NCBI GenBank assembly: GCA_036874045.1
Contig: CM072341.1
Coordinates: forward strand, 7,390,501-7,454,500
Origin: Cymodocea nodosa
Lineage: Eukaryota > Streptophyta > Magnoliopsida > Alismatales > Cymodoceaceae
Direction of reading: 5' to 3'
Length of the DNA stretch: 64,000 nt
Part shown: positions 24,332 to 35,322 of the stretch, one piece after another
Position numbering within the stretch: the first letter of the stretch is position 1
How the letters are laid out: the number at the start of each line of letters is the position of its first letter
The notes under the pieces: generated by a model
What the model saw: the letters and a program-made list of their open reading frames with translations, nothing else
Databases searched by the model: none
Told to the model about the DNA's origin: nothing
Made by a program: the position numbers and the translations under genes

Positions 24332-25930
24332 TTATCGACCCCTCCTAAGTATATCACTTATAGCATTACATATTTTATCTCCTAGATGCCTAATATCATT
24401 TCTGATGTCGTTAAGCGCTACATCTAAGTCAGGAGGTAGCTGGGTTTGCTGTTTTGCTTGAACTGAATAACTTTGTTGTTGTTGTTGTATATGGTTTGTA
24501 TCAGGTTGTTGTTGTTGTCGTTGAGGTTTATGCATGGCCTAGAATTTTTGCAAATCTTTGACACTAAATGCTCTCATGCCTTTAGTTTCAGAGGGCCAAT
24601 CAGATAAAGTCAATTGGCTTGCAAGGATTCTACAAACAGCATCACCATAAAATAACTTTGAACTCATATGCTGTAGTTGAGACATAAAAATATCAAACAG
24701 GCCATAAGTTGCATATAAACAGCTTCTGCTGACTTCCAAATTGTGTCCAACTCTCTGAAATAAATTTGCATGCAATATATTTGCAATAAATCTTGCCTCT
24801 GCATTCAGATTTTCCATTAATCTCATTTCAAAATATACATCTGGAATTTTTGATAAAGACTGAATGTTCCATTCCAATTGTCTTATTATGTCAAATCTGT
24901 TGGTAACAACAACACCTTCATTCTTTAATCCTAAAACTTCAAAAATTAACTCAGGAGAAAATATAAACTTCTGTTCATTTATTTGAGTTTTCAGAAAATT
25001 TCCATTCTTGTCCAGATTGCTATAAAAAACTGCAATAAGCTCTGTGTATTGCTTCCATTTCGTTCCTACTGGCAAGAATTTAATGAGGCATTGAAACTCA
25101 AATAGATCTCTTATTTTCATCAAATTTCTGAATTTTATTGGACGAGCATGCAGAATCTGACATGTAATCAGATTATTGTATTTCTGCAACGCTTCTTCAG
25201 ATCTAAAATGAATTGCATTACCTTGAATTTTTAATATTGTACACAAAGAAGGTGATACTTGAAGCCGTGATTCAGAGTTTAATTCATCTTTAGGAACCTC
25301 TTCTTCAAAATGAATGTCATGTTGTTCCTCTTCCAAAATATTATCTTGAAGCTGCTCAGGTAAGCTTGATTATTCAGCTTCAACAGTGTTAGGAACATTG
25401 TCAATATTCTCAACATTCATCTGTTCAGTCTCTATAGAATATTTAGAGTACAATTTTTCCACAAATTCTACAACTGGTTATAGAATATTTGATTCTACTT
25501 GTTTTGAATATAAAGGAGTAGGGATAGCTGATTCATGCTCTTCCTCAAATGCATGTAGTCTTGTACCGTTTATAGGAGTTTGAGGAGTTCTATTTGACGA
25601 ACCTACACCTTTTTCCAAATATTTTGCATACTGTTCCAAAAATGCAATCTCAGCACATTTCATTCTGTATTCTCTATCAAATTTACTACGAATACCCATG
25701 TATGTAATATTTGCATCAGTATGTTGAAGTTCTTGTCTAACATCATCTAATATTCCCTAAGGAAAGAAGTAATCTCTATAAAGTTCTGCTAACCTTTTGT
25801 CCACTCGAAATATTTTCTTGAACCAAGTATGTGGAACTTCATCGTTCTCTATTTCTTTTCCTTTTGCATCTCTTCTGCTTTTGCCTTTGCCTTTTCCTCT
25901 GCCACGACCTTTGTAGAACTTGGAGACCAT
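24332..25930 (-). pseudogene. Cop-A accessory ORF, internally deleted (inner element/E1)
   Basis: ATG at 25930-25928 (MVSKFYKGRGKGK), stop TAA at 24334-24332. The conserved N-terminal segment (GIRSKFDREYRMKCAEIAFL) is at 25699-25478. Most of the acidic Glu/Ser-rich middle is deleted near 25470. The C-terminal domain (25336-24539) is the clearest copy: IHFRSEEALQKYNNL, LFEFQCLIKFLPVGTKW, ELIAVFYSNL, FEVLGLKNEGVVV, FIANILHANLFQRVGHN, SKLFYGDAVCRIL. This domain recalls the 'putative plant transposon protein' domain of plant annotations. A Gln-rich tail ends in ISDILRRGR. Stops near 25375 and 24538 break it. Role unknown. Confidence 0.75.
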
Positions 25931-27511
25931 CGTCGTAGGTTATAACAGCAACAAGCGGTAAAGATTTTCTTGACAAAGTTTACAAATAACCTAAGTCCCC
26001 GTGTAATAAGTGCTTAAATAGGGTTTTTAGGCGTATAACTCAACGTGAAGAGAAGTCGGGTTTAGAAATTAAATAAATATAGAATAAAGTTTATTCAATC
26101 AAGGTACATGAAATATTCAAGTATAACTCATTGAGTTAACCAACCTAACGAGTAAAACGCTGTCTAGAGGCAGTTTTACACGTTACCTTATGTAACATAA
26201 CGTCTAGTTAGTACACCAATTTTCGGATGCTTCCAACTTAACGTTCTGAAATCAACACACATGCTAAACTTAACATTATCTTGAGAACATTGTAAACTAT
26301 TTGAACATTTTGTCCTTTGAATCTAAAATAGTTTATTTGTCTTTTTAAATTATTTCATCAAGATTTTAAGAGGACATTAATTCAGATTAACTAAGATTTG
26401 TATTCTAAATTATATTAATCTATTTTCGACATTATTAATCCTCCCCCTACAAATATACTTCAAATATATTCAATCAAAATACAAAATATACTTGTAGTGG
26501 CAATAGATGTTAAGTATAACTATACTTTTACATTTTCTTTTCAAAGACTTCCGTTATCCTAACATCATCAAAACTGATTTCCAGAATCAATTCCTACTGT
26601 ATATGAATCAAAACACAACTTTGAACTCAATTCGATTAATTCAAGGAGAATAAAAGAATGTATCTCAAATAAACATTTTCAAAAGTACTAATGTTGATTC
26701 AATAAATTAGTAGTCATATTGGTATAAACTATATGCAATTCAAAGATATCTGTAATTAATGAAACAACTTTTTCTTTTCAAAACAGTAAATATTGATAAT
26801 TTTCTTTAAAAGTTAGTTTGAAAAGCTTGAATCATACAAGAGCTTTCTAATGTACCCGTGTAATGAGCTTTCAGTCAACAATCCCAGATCTGATCAGGAC
26901 CTTAGGTTGCCAGATTTAAAGAATCCTTTTTCAGGACAACAATCCTTACATACCTATCTGCTCAAGTACAAAAGGCTCGTGATCAAACTGATCAATAAAC
27001 TCTCAAAGACTTTTACTTTGTAAGCACTATTCATTTTAAGCACAGTATATATGTATTCCATTAATATAGATGCAATAAAACACAAATCTCATACAATATT
27101 TACTTCTATGATTGTACTGAGAATATGAATCAGTTTCAATAAGCTTATACTTTTGATTAACAGTTTAAGATGAGTTACATATAACTTATTCTACAAGTTT
27201 AATCAATTAAGTCAAATTTATGCATGATCATATGCATTTTCCATGATTCAAAGAAAACATTTAATCAAAATTTCAAAATGTCAGAAGTATTTAATGTTTT
27301 TCATTTACACTTTCACTTAAAATCGTAAAAACTATTAAAATTGATAAACTACTTAAAATCAATAAGATACTACTATGATTTTACAATAAATACATAGTAT
27401 CTTAAGCAGCAGTTTAGATATTACTTTAGATATTTATAATAAGTATATAATATCTATGAGGTGAACAACATCATCAATAATATTTATCTTTTTATGTGGT
27501 GTTTAAGCATT
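25931..27511 (-). repeat. Cop-A noncoding module (E1)
   Basis: Best copy of the pol-to-accessory-ORF spacer. The purine tract TTTGTAGGGGGAGGATTAA (minus) is near 26435-26455. Palindrome GGTTGGTTAACTCAATGAG lies near 26125-26145. 26450-27450 aligns throughout with Gyp Y 42613-43866, most clearly 26820-27000 against 43098-43285 (about 190 bp, few differences). No gene. Confidence 0.8.
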
Positions 27512-28325
27512 TTACACATCACATAGCCTACAAATACCTAAATTTAATCTAATGTTGCAGAATGAATTTTCGTTTAGAGGTTTTGTAAATATATCAGTTA
27601 ATTGATTTTTACTAGACACAAATTCTAATTTAATTTTTCTTTTAATTACGTTATCTCTTAGAAAATGATGTCTAACCTCTATATGTTTTGCTCTTGAATG
27701 TAATACAGGATTTTTAGAAAGATTTATTGCAAAACTACTGTCACAATAAATCTTAATTGTATCATAAGATAATCCAAAATCTTCTAAAGTTTGCCTTATC
27801 CACAGAATATGAGTGCAATACAGTGCAGCAGCAACATATTCAGCTTCTGTAGTAGAAAGTGCTACACAGTTTTGCTTTTTACTAAACCATGACACCAAAT
27901 TATTTCCCAATAATTGACATGTGCCACTGGTACTCTTTCTATCAGATTTAGATCCTGCATAATCAGCATTAGTATATCCTATAAGATCTATTGAACTATC
28001 CTTAGAATAATACAGTCTGAAATTTTTAGTTCCTTGTATATATCTAAATATTCTTTTAACTGCAATTAAGTGTGATTCCTTAGGATTAGATTGAAATCTA
28101 GCACAAACACACACAGCAAACATAATATCAAGTCTACTAGCAATCAAATAAAGTAAAGAATCAATCATACTTCTATATTTTCTTTGATCTATAGATTTTC
28201 CTATGTCATCAATATCTAACTTTAAAGTAGTACTCATAGGAGTTCCTCGAATCCTTGTATCATTAAAATTAAATTTCTGAAGCATTTCATCTGCATATTT
28301 TTCCTGATTTAAAAATATACCTTTA
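27512..28325 (-). pseudogene. pol: Cop-A RT C-terminus and RNase H (E1)
   Basis: An open frame of 272 codons: KGIFLNQEKYADEML, RGTPMSTTLKLD, then RNase H TSGTCQLLG, VALSTTEAEYVAAA, IYCDSSFAI, TDIFTKPLNEN, stop after CDV at 27512. Upstream it is fused to protease by a deletion of pre-integrase, integrase and most of RT, including YVDD. Confidence 0.8.
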
Positions 28326-28568
28326 TCCATTTATGACACTCAGCAAATTAAAACCTAAGTTTTCTATAAATAGTACATTCGAAATAACACAAGTAGGAGT
28401 TATTTGAACATTGCCCATACCTATGATTTTATCTTTTTTTTTGTTTCCAAATGTTACACTTCCTTTCATAGTATTTGTAAAATTTTGTAATAGACTTTTT
28501 TGTCCGGTCATGTGACTTGACTCTCCACTATCCAAGATCCATTTTGATGTTGTTTCCTCTTGCGACAC
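28323..28568 (-). pseudogene. pol: Cop-A protease fragment (E1)
   Basis: TSKWILDSGESSHMTGQKS with the Asp-Ser-Gly active site (the following residue is Glu, not Ala), then TFGNKKKDKIIGMGNVQITP and NLGFNLLSV, where the deletion joins RT sequence. About 3 kb of pol relative to E3 is missing at this joint. Confidence 0.8.
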
Positions 28569-29082
28569 AAATTAAGAAAAACGTTTTCTTGGTACCCAAT
28601 GTTGTTGAGGACCAAGTTCATTAAACGCATATTTATTCTTTTTGTTTAAAAATAGTTTAACATTATCATTTATATTCTTATTAGTTGTAAGTACTATTGA
28701 TTTATCATTAGCTTCATACTCACATGTAGCATTATTGCTTTTGCAATCATTCTTTTTGTTTTCAGATGTAGTATAATCAAGACCAAACATATTTTTATCA
28801 GATGTTAATTTATTTTGGTCATGATTATACATTTCAGTAAGTTCATACCAAGATTTTGTACTTGTATTAACACTTTCCGTACATACAAAATCTTTTTCTA
28901 CACAAGAATTTTTAGTTTTATCACATGCAGAATGAGTAATTGGTCTAATACTAGTGTATTGAATAACATGCTCAGGTTTCTGAATTTTCAGTTTACTACA
29001 ATTGTTTGAAATTTTAGAAACATTAGAAACTGAATTTCCAGAACAAGAAACAAGATTTTTAGAAACATTTATAGTCATGTTA
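28569..29082 (-). pseudogene. gag: Cop-A gag-pol linker (E1), 3' of the Gyp X insertion
   Basis: Polar linker homologous to E3 15435-15930 (MTINVSKNLVSCSGNSVSN ... KKNKYAFNELGPQQHW). It ends at the Gyp X junction. 29053-29082 (AGATTTTTAGAAACATTTAT...) is repeated at 29100-29129, a 30-bp duplication with a 17-bp spacer right at the joint. About 190 bp of linker seen in E3 is missing across the insertion. Confidence 0.75.
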
Positions 29083-29277
29083 GAAGTGCAATTTGTTGGA
29101 GATTTTTAGAAACATTTATAGTCATGTTATTTCTGAGCTACCAGCACTTTTAAAAGAAAGGAGAATGCGTTGGAGGAACTGAAAGGAGAAGCAGTTGATT
29201 CAACTTCATCCGATAATAAATATTTACTGAATGGAAAGCTTCATACTAGTATGTAATTAATCTTCTGCTATTTATTT

Positions 29278-30619
29278 ATGAGCACATGGACTCGTTCTCT
29301 AAGCACTAAGCGATTAGTAAGAACACCTACCTAGGAATTTTCATTGTAGAGGAGTACTGAAAAATTTTCTAAACTGAACTTTAACGAAATTCTTTGGGGT
29401 GTAGCTAACATTTCTTTAAAAGAGAACGTAGAGATGGTTGCTTTAATAGAAAAATCATTAGGAGAAATTCTGTATCCGGAATTAGTTGATGAACTTTCAT
29501 GTATTCGATTGCCAAACTTTAAGGGAGATAGGTTTGAATTGAAATCTAATTATATTAGTCAATTGCCACATTTTCATGGATTAGAAAGAGAGGATGCCTA
29601 TTATTTCCTTAGAGAATTTAATGAAGTTTGTCAAATGATGAAAATGCCGAACATGAGTATAGATGCTATTAAACTTAGATATATCTCTTTTTCTTTAAAA
29701 GACAGCTAAGAGATGGTTATATACTCTATCGCTTGATTCAATTTCTACATGGACTGAATTTTGCTTTGTTTTTCTGGAAAAATATTATCTAACACATCAA
29801 ACGATTAAAAAGAAGAGAGAAATCTTAATGTGTAGCCAAAAACAAGGTGAATCATTCTGGAAATATTTTGAAAGATTTAAAGATTTATTGACTCAATGTC
29901 CACATCATGCAATGAGTAAAGCACGATTAATAGGTATAATTTATGAAGGCATAGATGTTTCAACAAAATCTTTATTAGAATCTACTTGTCAAAATGGATT
30001 TTTAAAGTTATGTAGGGAAGAAGCATGGGCATATTTAGAAAACTTTGCAAAAAGAACTGCACAGTGGGAAAATTCGGCTGAAGCTATTGCAGATAAAAAA
30101 ATTTTGCCAAGAGGAATGCATGAAATAGATTCAAGTACTATGCTTGAGGTGAAATTAAATGAATTAACAAAGAAAATAGAAGAGTTATCATTAAATCAAA
30201 AGCTAGCAAAACAGAATGCAAACATAAATGATTTAGATATTATTTATGCTAGAAACCAGAGAGATAACTTGGGAAATTCTTATAATCATAATTAGAGAAA
30301 TCACCCGAATTTATCTTGGAGAAACAACAATTTCTAGGGAGGAGAAAATATGAATGAGAAGAATATAAGTTATGAAGCATTACTGGAACAAGGATCTAGA
30401 ATAGAGAAATTAGAAAAGATAATCCAACAATTAAACAATCGTCTAGATTTTGTATTTGGAAGTGGTGCAATTCAAAATCAGAATAGAAATATACCACTTA
30501 GACAGAAGGAACCAATAGAAGGTAGACCTACTAGAGGATTGCCAATACAAGCTATACCTAATCCTGTCAATAGAACGGTCAATGAAATTGATATCTCTTT
30601 TGGGAGGATAGCTGAATGA
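29278..30619 (+). pseudogene. gag: Gyp gag capsid gene (copy X)
   Basis: ATG at 29278. The Ty3/gypsy Retrotrans_gag fold is recognisable: IRLPNFKGDRFELKSNYISQ, YYFLREFNEVCQMM, IKLRYISFSLKD, then GESFWKYFERFKDLLTQCPH, LIGIIYEGIDVSTKSL and EEAWAYLENFAKRTAQW. The C-terminal part has RNHPNLSWRNNN, known from Athila gag ends, and a coiled coil. No CCHC knuckle follows; a knuckle-like motif is instead at the start of the Z pol ORF. Damage: TAG at 29332 and 29347, frameshift near 29703, stops at 30294 and 30334. It lies upstream of an LTR, not downstream of one. Confidence 0.8.
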
Positions 30620-31013
30620 AGTATGAGCTTATTATTATGGATTCATATTTTCAGTAAATGATAGAAACAGGACTATATGAGATTGGTGTTTTACTTCATC
30701 TGTATTAATGAAATACGTACATATACAGTATGTGATTAATGCTTTGTTTTGTGTGTATTTTGATTGAAAAAAAAGAAGAAGAAAAAGAAAGAAAAAGAGA
30801 AAAAAATTGAGAGTTTATTGACTTGTTTGATCACGAGCCTTTTGTACTTAAGTAGATAGGTATGCAAGGATTGTTGACTTGAAAAAGGACTCTTGAAATC
30901 TGGCAACCTAAGATCCTGATCAGATCTGGGATTGTTGATTGAAAGCTCGTTACATGGGTACATTAGAAAGCTCTTGTATGATTCAAGCTTGTCAAATTAA
31001 CTTTTAAAGTATG

Positions 31014-31055
<42 letters not shown>

Positions 31056-31514
31056 CTATTCTGAAAAGATACAAGTGTTTTGTGAAATTCAGATATCTTA
31101 TGAATCGAGTATATTTTCTGTTATCTAGAATTGCTGTAATATGAATCTAGAATTGACTTTTGAAGTTGTTTTAATGGAGATACAATTCTTTATTCTACTT
31201 GTCTTAATCATATTGAATCGGATTGTACTTTGATTTGTATGTTGTTGAAATTTCTTCTAGAAATCTTATTGGGAAATTCAGGATGGTAGATGATGAAAAG
31301 AAGAACAAACGATAATATAATTAACACTTATGTGATAATGATATACTTTGTATGTAATTGGCATATATTCTAAGTATATTAGCAGGTTGATTACTTAAAC
31401 ATACAAAATATATATTTTTATGTTGAATAGAAGAAAAAAAGAAGAAGAGGAATTAACTCTAGCAATTTTTGAAAGACCAATTAATTAGATCTTAGTTTGC
31501 TAAGGTACTAGCAA
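30620..31514 (+). repeat. Gyp 3' spacer (copy X) with AT microsatellite
   Basis: No gene. Joins directly to the end of gag; the F-box-like gene and first purine tract seen in Y are deleted. 30815-31000 is nearly the same as Gyp Y 43098-43290 and the Cop-A module 26820-27000. A purine run (GAAGAAGAAAAAGAAAG) lies at 30774-30806 and a pure (AT)n tract at 31018-31049. Confidence 0.75.
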
Positions 31515-31533
31515 AATTTAGGTATGGGGGAAG
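31515..31533 (+). other. Polypurine tract of Gyp X
   Basis: AATTTAGGTATGGGGGAAG followed at once by LTR start TGTTTAGAATG. The preceding CTAGCAAAATTTAGG is common before the tract in plant Athila-like elements. Y has the same at 42597-42615. Confidence 0.8.
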
Positions 31534-33524
31534 TGTTTAGAATGAAAAAGTGCATATTATTAACAGTTAAATGATGGTTAATTGTATAATATTTAGCTTA
31601 TCATATGAGAATTAAGCCATTATGTTATAATTGCACTGTTATATACTTTAATTGAAGAATCTGCTTAATTTTGGGGAATTAATGTCAATTTAGTACATTT
31701 CTAAACTGTCGGTAAGTTGCAAGCTATGAAATTCTTAAGTATCCGAATTTTCTGATATTTCGGATAGTTATGTTTAACAGACCGAACATGTCGGATAGTT
31801 ATGTTTATATTGCCGAACAGTTATGTTTTGAAAGAATATTTTATTATTTCCAGAAGTACATGCATCGAAACCATAATGCATGACTTAAGTGAACTTTCGG
31901 TGAGTTATCTCTAACTATCCGAAATTGCAACTGAGCATCAGATAGTTAGACCTGTAACTCTCCGAAATGTGTATTTTATTATTAAACTACTGCTGACACG
32001 TGTCGAGATTTGGTAGATTTACTTAAGTTATATATTGGTGAGTTAGTTGTAACTATCCGAAATGCATCTGAGCGTCGGATAGTTAAGTTTATAAGTATCT
32101 GAAATGTACCTGAGCATCGGATAGTTAAATTTATGCACGTGTTTTATAGTTAAATCAACGAAGAAAGTCCATTGAGTTATCTATAACTCCACGGACTATT
32201 TATTTTCTAATATGCCACTGTAGCGGTTGCAGAAACAGGACAGTTGGAAAGAAAACCACGATTGCATGTAATACGCAAGGAGAAGAAATCATTGCCGTTG
32301 ATATGAATGAAGAAAATCCAACCGATCATTCAAGCAGAAGCAGTTACTATTGAAGAAATATAAAAGAAAAGAAGAAAAAGAAGTGGGTGTGATCGATGGA
32401 CGGTAAGTGTGTACAAAGGAGGAGCACCAAGCTTTCTACAGGTAGTATCAGCAATTCTCCAAAGTACCACACCAACCATTGTTACCACCACCATAATCAC
32501 CAACCATCGGAGGTCTGTGAGAATACTTTCTTGATGTCGGGTCGATTCCGAGCCAAATATAGTGCCTGACAACCACTGTGAGGAGTGATGGTATCGCAGG
32601 AAGGGAAGCCATTTTCACCAAGTGCCGACTCATATTTCAAGAGATCGTAAAGTTTTTAGCCTTGGCTTCAGGTTAATGCCTGTATGCTAAAGAGAAGATT
32701 ACTTGCAATTCTGGACTCGCGATTCTATAGGGAGAGGAGACAGAATTGTAAGTGGTTTAATTTTCAGTGGTGTAATCGCGTTGCAAGTAGTGTCGGAAGT
32801 ATTTATTGTCGAGTGAGATTACTTTACATTTCACCTTTCGCCCATTTCCAAGTTCATATTAAAACAAAAATACCAAAAACAATTTATCTATGTTTGTATG
32901 TTGTATTTGAGTGTTGTGTTGTTTGTGTTGTATCGTGATTAATGTTATCTTTGTTAGTGTTGTGATTGTTTTATGTTTGTTTTAGTTTTACAGTTTACTA
33001 AAATTGGTTTGTTCAAAAGGCCTAAAGATTTTAATGGTTACTGTTTGAATTATCTGAATATTAGTATTGCTTAATGATAAATCCAGTTTTTACTAACATT
33101 AAATCGCTTAATTGATGTTATTTACAATCTGTGGAATCGCCCAATGGTTGGCCGAATTCATCTGTAAATAGCACTACTAAAAAGAAAAGACAATCTCGCG
33201 GAGTTAACTTAAGTCCATGAGGTTAGTCCGTTGAGTTAGCCATAACTCAACGAACTTTATCCGTTGAGTTAACTGTAATTCAACGAAGAGCTTATTGAAT
33301 ATATAAATTTGATTGTTAACAAACGGACAGTTCTAAACTTTTCAGCAATTCCTTGTGGGATCGACCTGTACTTGCACACTAATACAATAGACACTATGCA
33401 CTTGCAGTTAAAGTACAAATTGGAATTAATTTCTAAATTGTATTAAATGTTGTTTGTTTACTTCTAAAAGAAAGAATAGGCATAAAGATAAATTAACTAA
33501 GTAAAAACAGAAGTAACAAATCCA
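31534..33524 (+). repeat. Gyp LTR (copy X, 1991 bp)
   Basis: Starts TGTTTAGAATGAAA after the purine tract and ends TCCA seven bases before the primer site. U3 holds several TCGGATAGTTA / TAACTATCCGAAA motifs (31740-32110). A less AT-rich block lies at 32220-32700. The end carries the palindromes TCCGTTGAGTTA...TAACTCAACGAA (33195-33300) and GGGATCGACCTGTACTTGCAC, an Athila LTR landmark. The ~130-bp segment shared by Gyp Y and Cop-A LTRs is missing at about 32127. Confidence 0.85.
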
Positions 33525-33532
33525 AGTTTTTC

Positions 33533-33550
33533 TGGTGTAGTGCTGGGAAA
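33533..33550 (+). other. Primer-binding site of Gyp X, tRNA-Asp type
   Basis: TGGTGTAGTGCTGGGAAA after spacer AGTTTTTC resembles TGGCGCCGTTGCCGGGGA with one base lost and mostly C-to-T/G-to-A changes. It marks the end of the LTR. Sequence returns to Cop-A gag at 33567. Confidence 0.6.
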
Positions 33551-33566
33551 ACACAAACAACACCAC

Positions 33567-35122
33567 AGGGGTACTAGTTAGTTTGTCTAACTTAGTTTGA
33601 CTTAAATTCCATTTCTCAATGGTAGAATTTAAATCTAGCACTCCCAATTTTAATTTATCTATCTCTAATTCAAGTTCATTTATATTGTTTCTCAACATTT
33701 CATTTTCAGATTCTATCTTTAATTTTTCAGCATTTATATTCTGTATTTGTTCATACAAGACACATTCATTAAATCTAAATTTATGCAAATCTCTAGCATG
33801 ATTTTCATTATCACATTTAAACTTTTCTAAAGTAGTAGACAGGAAACAATTTTCTTCTTCCACAATGGATGAAGATTTTCTAATATTCTTATTTTCCTGT
33901 TTACAAACTTTAAGTTTTTGTAATAACGCATGATAAATACATAATAATTCATCAAAGTTGAAATCTGAATGACTTTCAGTATCAGATATTACCTTAGACT
34001 CATCTGCCATGAAGCACACATGAGCAACATCTTCTAACTCTTGTTCTTCTTTTGAATGTGAAGATTTTGATGATAATTCCTTAGATTCAGACTCTTCAAA
34101 CGTGTCATCCCAAGTGACCTTCAAAGCCTTTTTCTTGTAAAACTTTTTCTGAGTTTTTTGAGCCGTCTTCTTCTGATTTGTCCTACTATGCTTTTCATTT
34201 TTTCTTATAGGACAATCTGGAGAAAGATGTCCAAGTTTCTTACAGTTGTAACATACATACTTTCTAGATGAAGAAGTCTTGTCATTCAGTGATTTTGACA
34301 TTGAGCGTTTATCATTTTTGTTCTTTTGCTGTTTCCTAGCTTTCCATGCTTTCTTGAATTTCTTAGTCAGCAAAATCAAATCCTCGTCAGAATCAGTAGA
34401 TATTTCAGAATCTAAATTAATTTCGAATGTTATTTCTTTCTTCATTTTTGGTTTATTTTGACTTAGTGATTCATTTAATTGAACTTCATAAGGTGTTAAA
34501 TTTCCTATAAGTTCATTCATGGTATAAAAAGTTCATTCATGGTATAAACATTTAAATCTCGTGATTCCTCAATTGATGTTACTTTTTGAGACCATTTAGA
34601 ACTTAGGGATCTGAGAATTTTCCTTACCAAATCCTTCTGTTCAAAATTCTTTCCTAAGCATTTTAAAGAGTTTATAATATCAAGAAATCTGGAAAACATC
34701 TCAGAAATACTTTCGTCTTCATGCATCTTAAAGAGTTCATACTTATGAATCAACATGTTTATTTTAGTCTCTTTAACTTGAGAAGTACCTTCATGTGAAA
34801 CTTCTAATGCATGCCACACCTCATAAGCAGATTTATAAGCCGACACTTTACTGAATTGTTCATAATTCAATGCACAAAATAAAATATTTAAGCCCTTAGC
34901 ATTCAGAGTTTCATTTTCTTTTTCAGTAATTGTCTAAGAATTATAAGGGGTAGATAACGAAGTATATGGTTTAGAAATCATGAACCACAACTTATGATCT
35001 ATACTTTGAAGAAAAATAGTCATCCTATATTTCCAATATTCAAAATGTATTCCATCAAATAAAGGAGGACGATTAAGATTTTAGCCTTCATATAAAGAAA
35101 AATTACCATTTTCAGTAGCCAT
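33567..35122 (-). pseudogene. gag: Cop-A gag (E1): capsid, CCHC knuckle, coiled coil
   Basis: ATG at 35122-35120 opens MATENGNFSLYEG; then FDGIHFEYWKYRMTIFLQSI, ALNYEQFSKVSAYKSAYEVW and the UBN2-type capsid part ESISEMFSRFLDIINSL, RKILRSLSSKW. One CX2CX4HX4C knuckle is intact: CYNCKKLGHLSPDC (34260-34210). Then basic (KKFYKKKALKVTWDD), acidic, and coiled-coil parts. Stops: Gln-to-stop TAA near 35083, TAA near 34935, and a 20-bp tandem duplication (34511-34530 repeated at 34531-34550) that shifts the frame. Gyp X interrupts it at 33566. Confidence 0.85.
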
Positions 35123-35307
35123 CTTACTTTAGATTTTTTAACCTATTTGATTTTAAACAGTCTAAAAACTTTAAAACAACTTGAGCCTTAAATCAAGAAG
35201 GTTAAACGTATGCTCAAATATTAATGTCTGTTTAAAAACAAGGAAGGCAGAATAAGTAATGATATTAAATAAGTTGGTATCGATTTTATATCAAAGATTA
35301 TTAACCT

Positions 35308-35320
35308 AACTCTGATACCA
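35308..35320 (-). other. Primer-binding site of E1, initiator tRNA-Met
   Basis: Minus strand TGGTATCAGAGTT two bases after the 5' LTR end. Matches the plant initiator tRNA-Met primer site TGGTATCAGAGC at 11 of 12. The 185-bp leader to gag (35123-35307) holds no gene. Confidence 0.85.
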
Positions 35321-35322
35321 CT

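Larger units (their letters stand above)
29130..33566 (+). mobile_element. Gyp copy X (Athila-like), inserted in E1 gag
   Basis: Plus-strand order: gag capsid, spacer, purine tract, LTR, primer site and 16 bp more. Pol, the accessory ORF, the F-box-like gene and the first purine tract are missing. The left end lies about 24 bp downstream of where Gyp Z has a TATA box. The joints carry a 30-bp filler duplication (left) and ACACC microhomology (right) and no target-site duplication, so this piece came in by break repair or rearrangement. Confidence 0.75.

Noticed and set aside
32448..32633. Antisense 60-codon frame in the Gyp LTR, also at 41252-41458 and in part at 52759-53049
   Set aside because: Lies in the less AT-rich part of the LTR where stops are rarer, antisense to the element, with frame breaks in Z; conservation follows from LTR copying.
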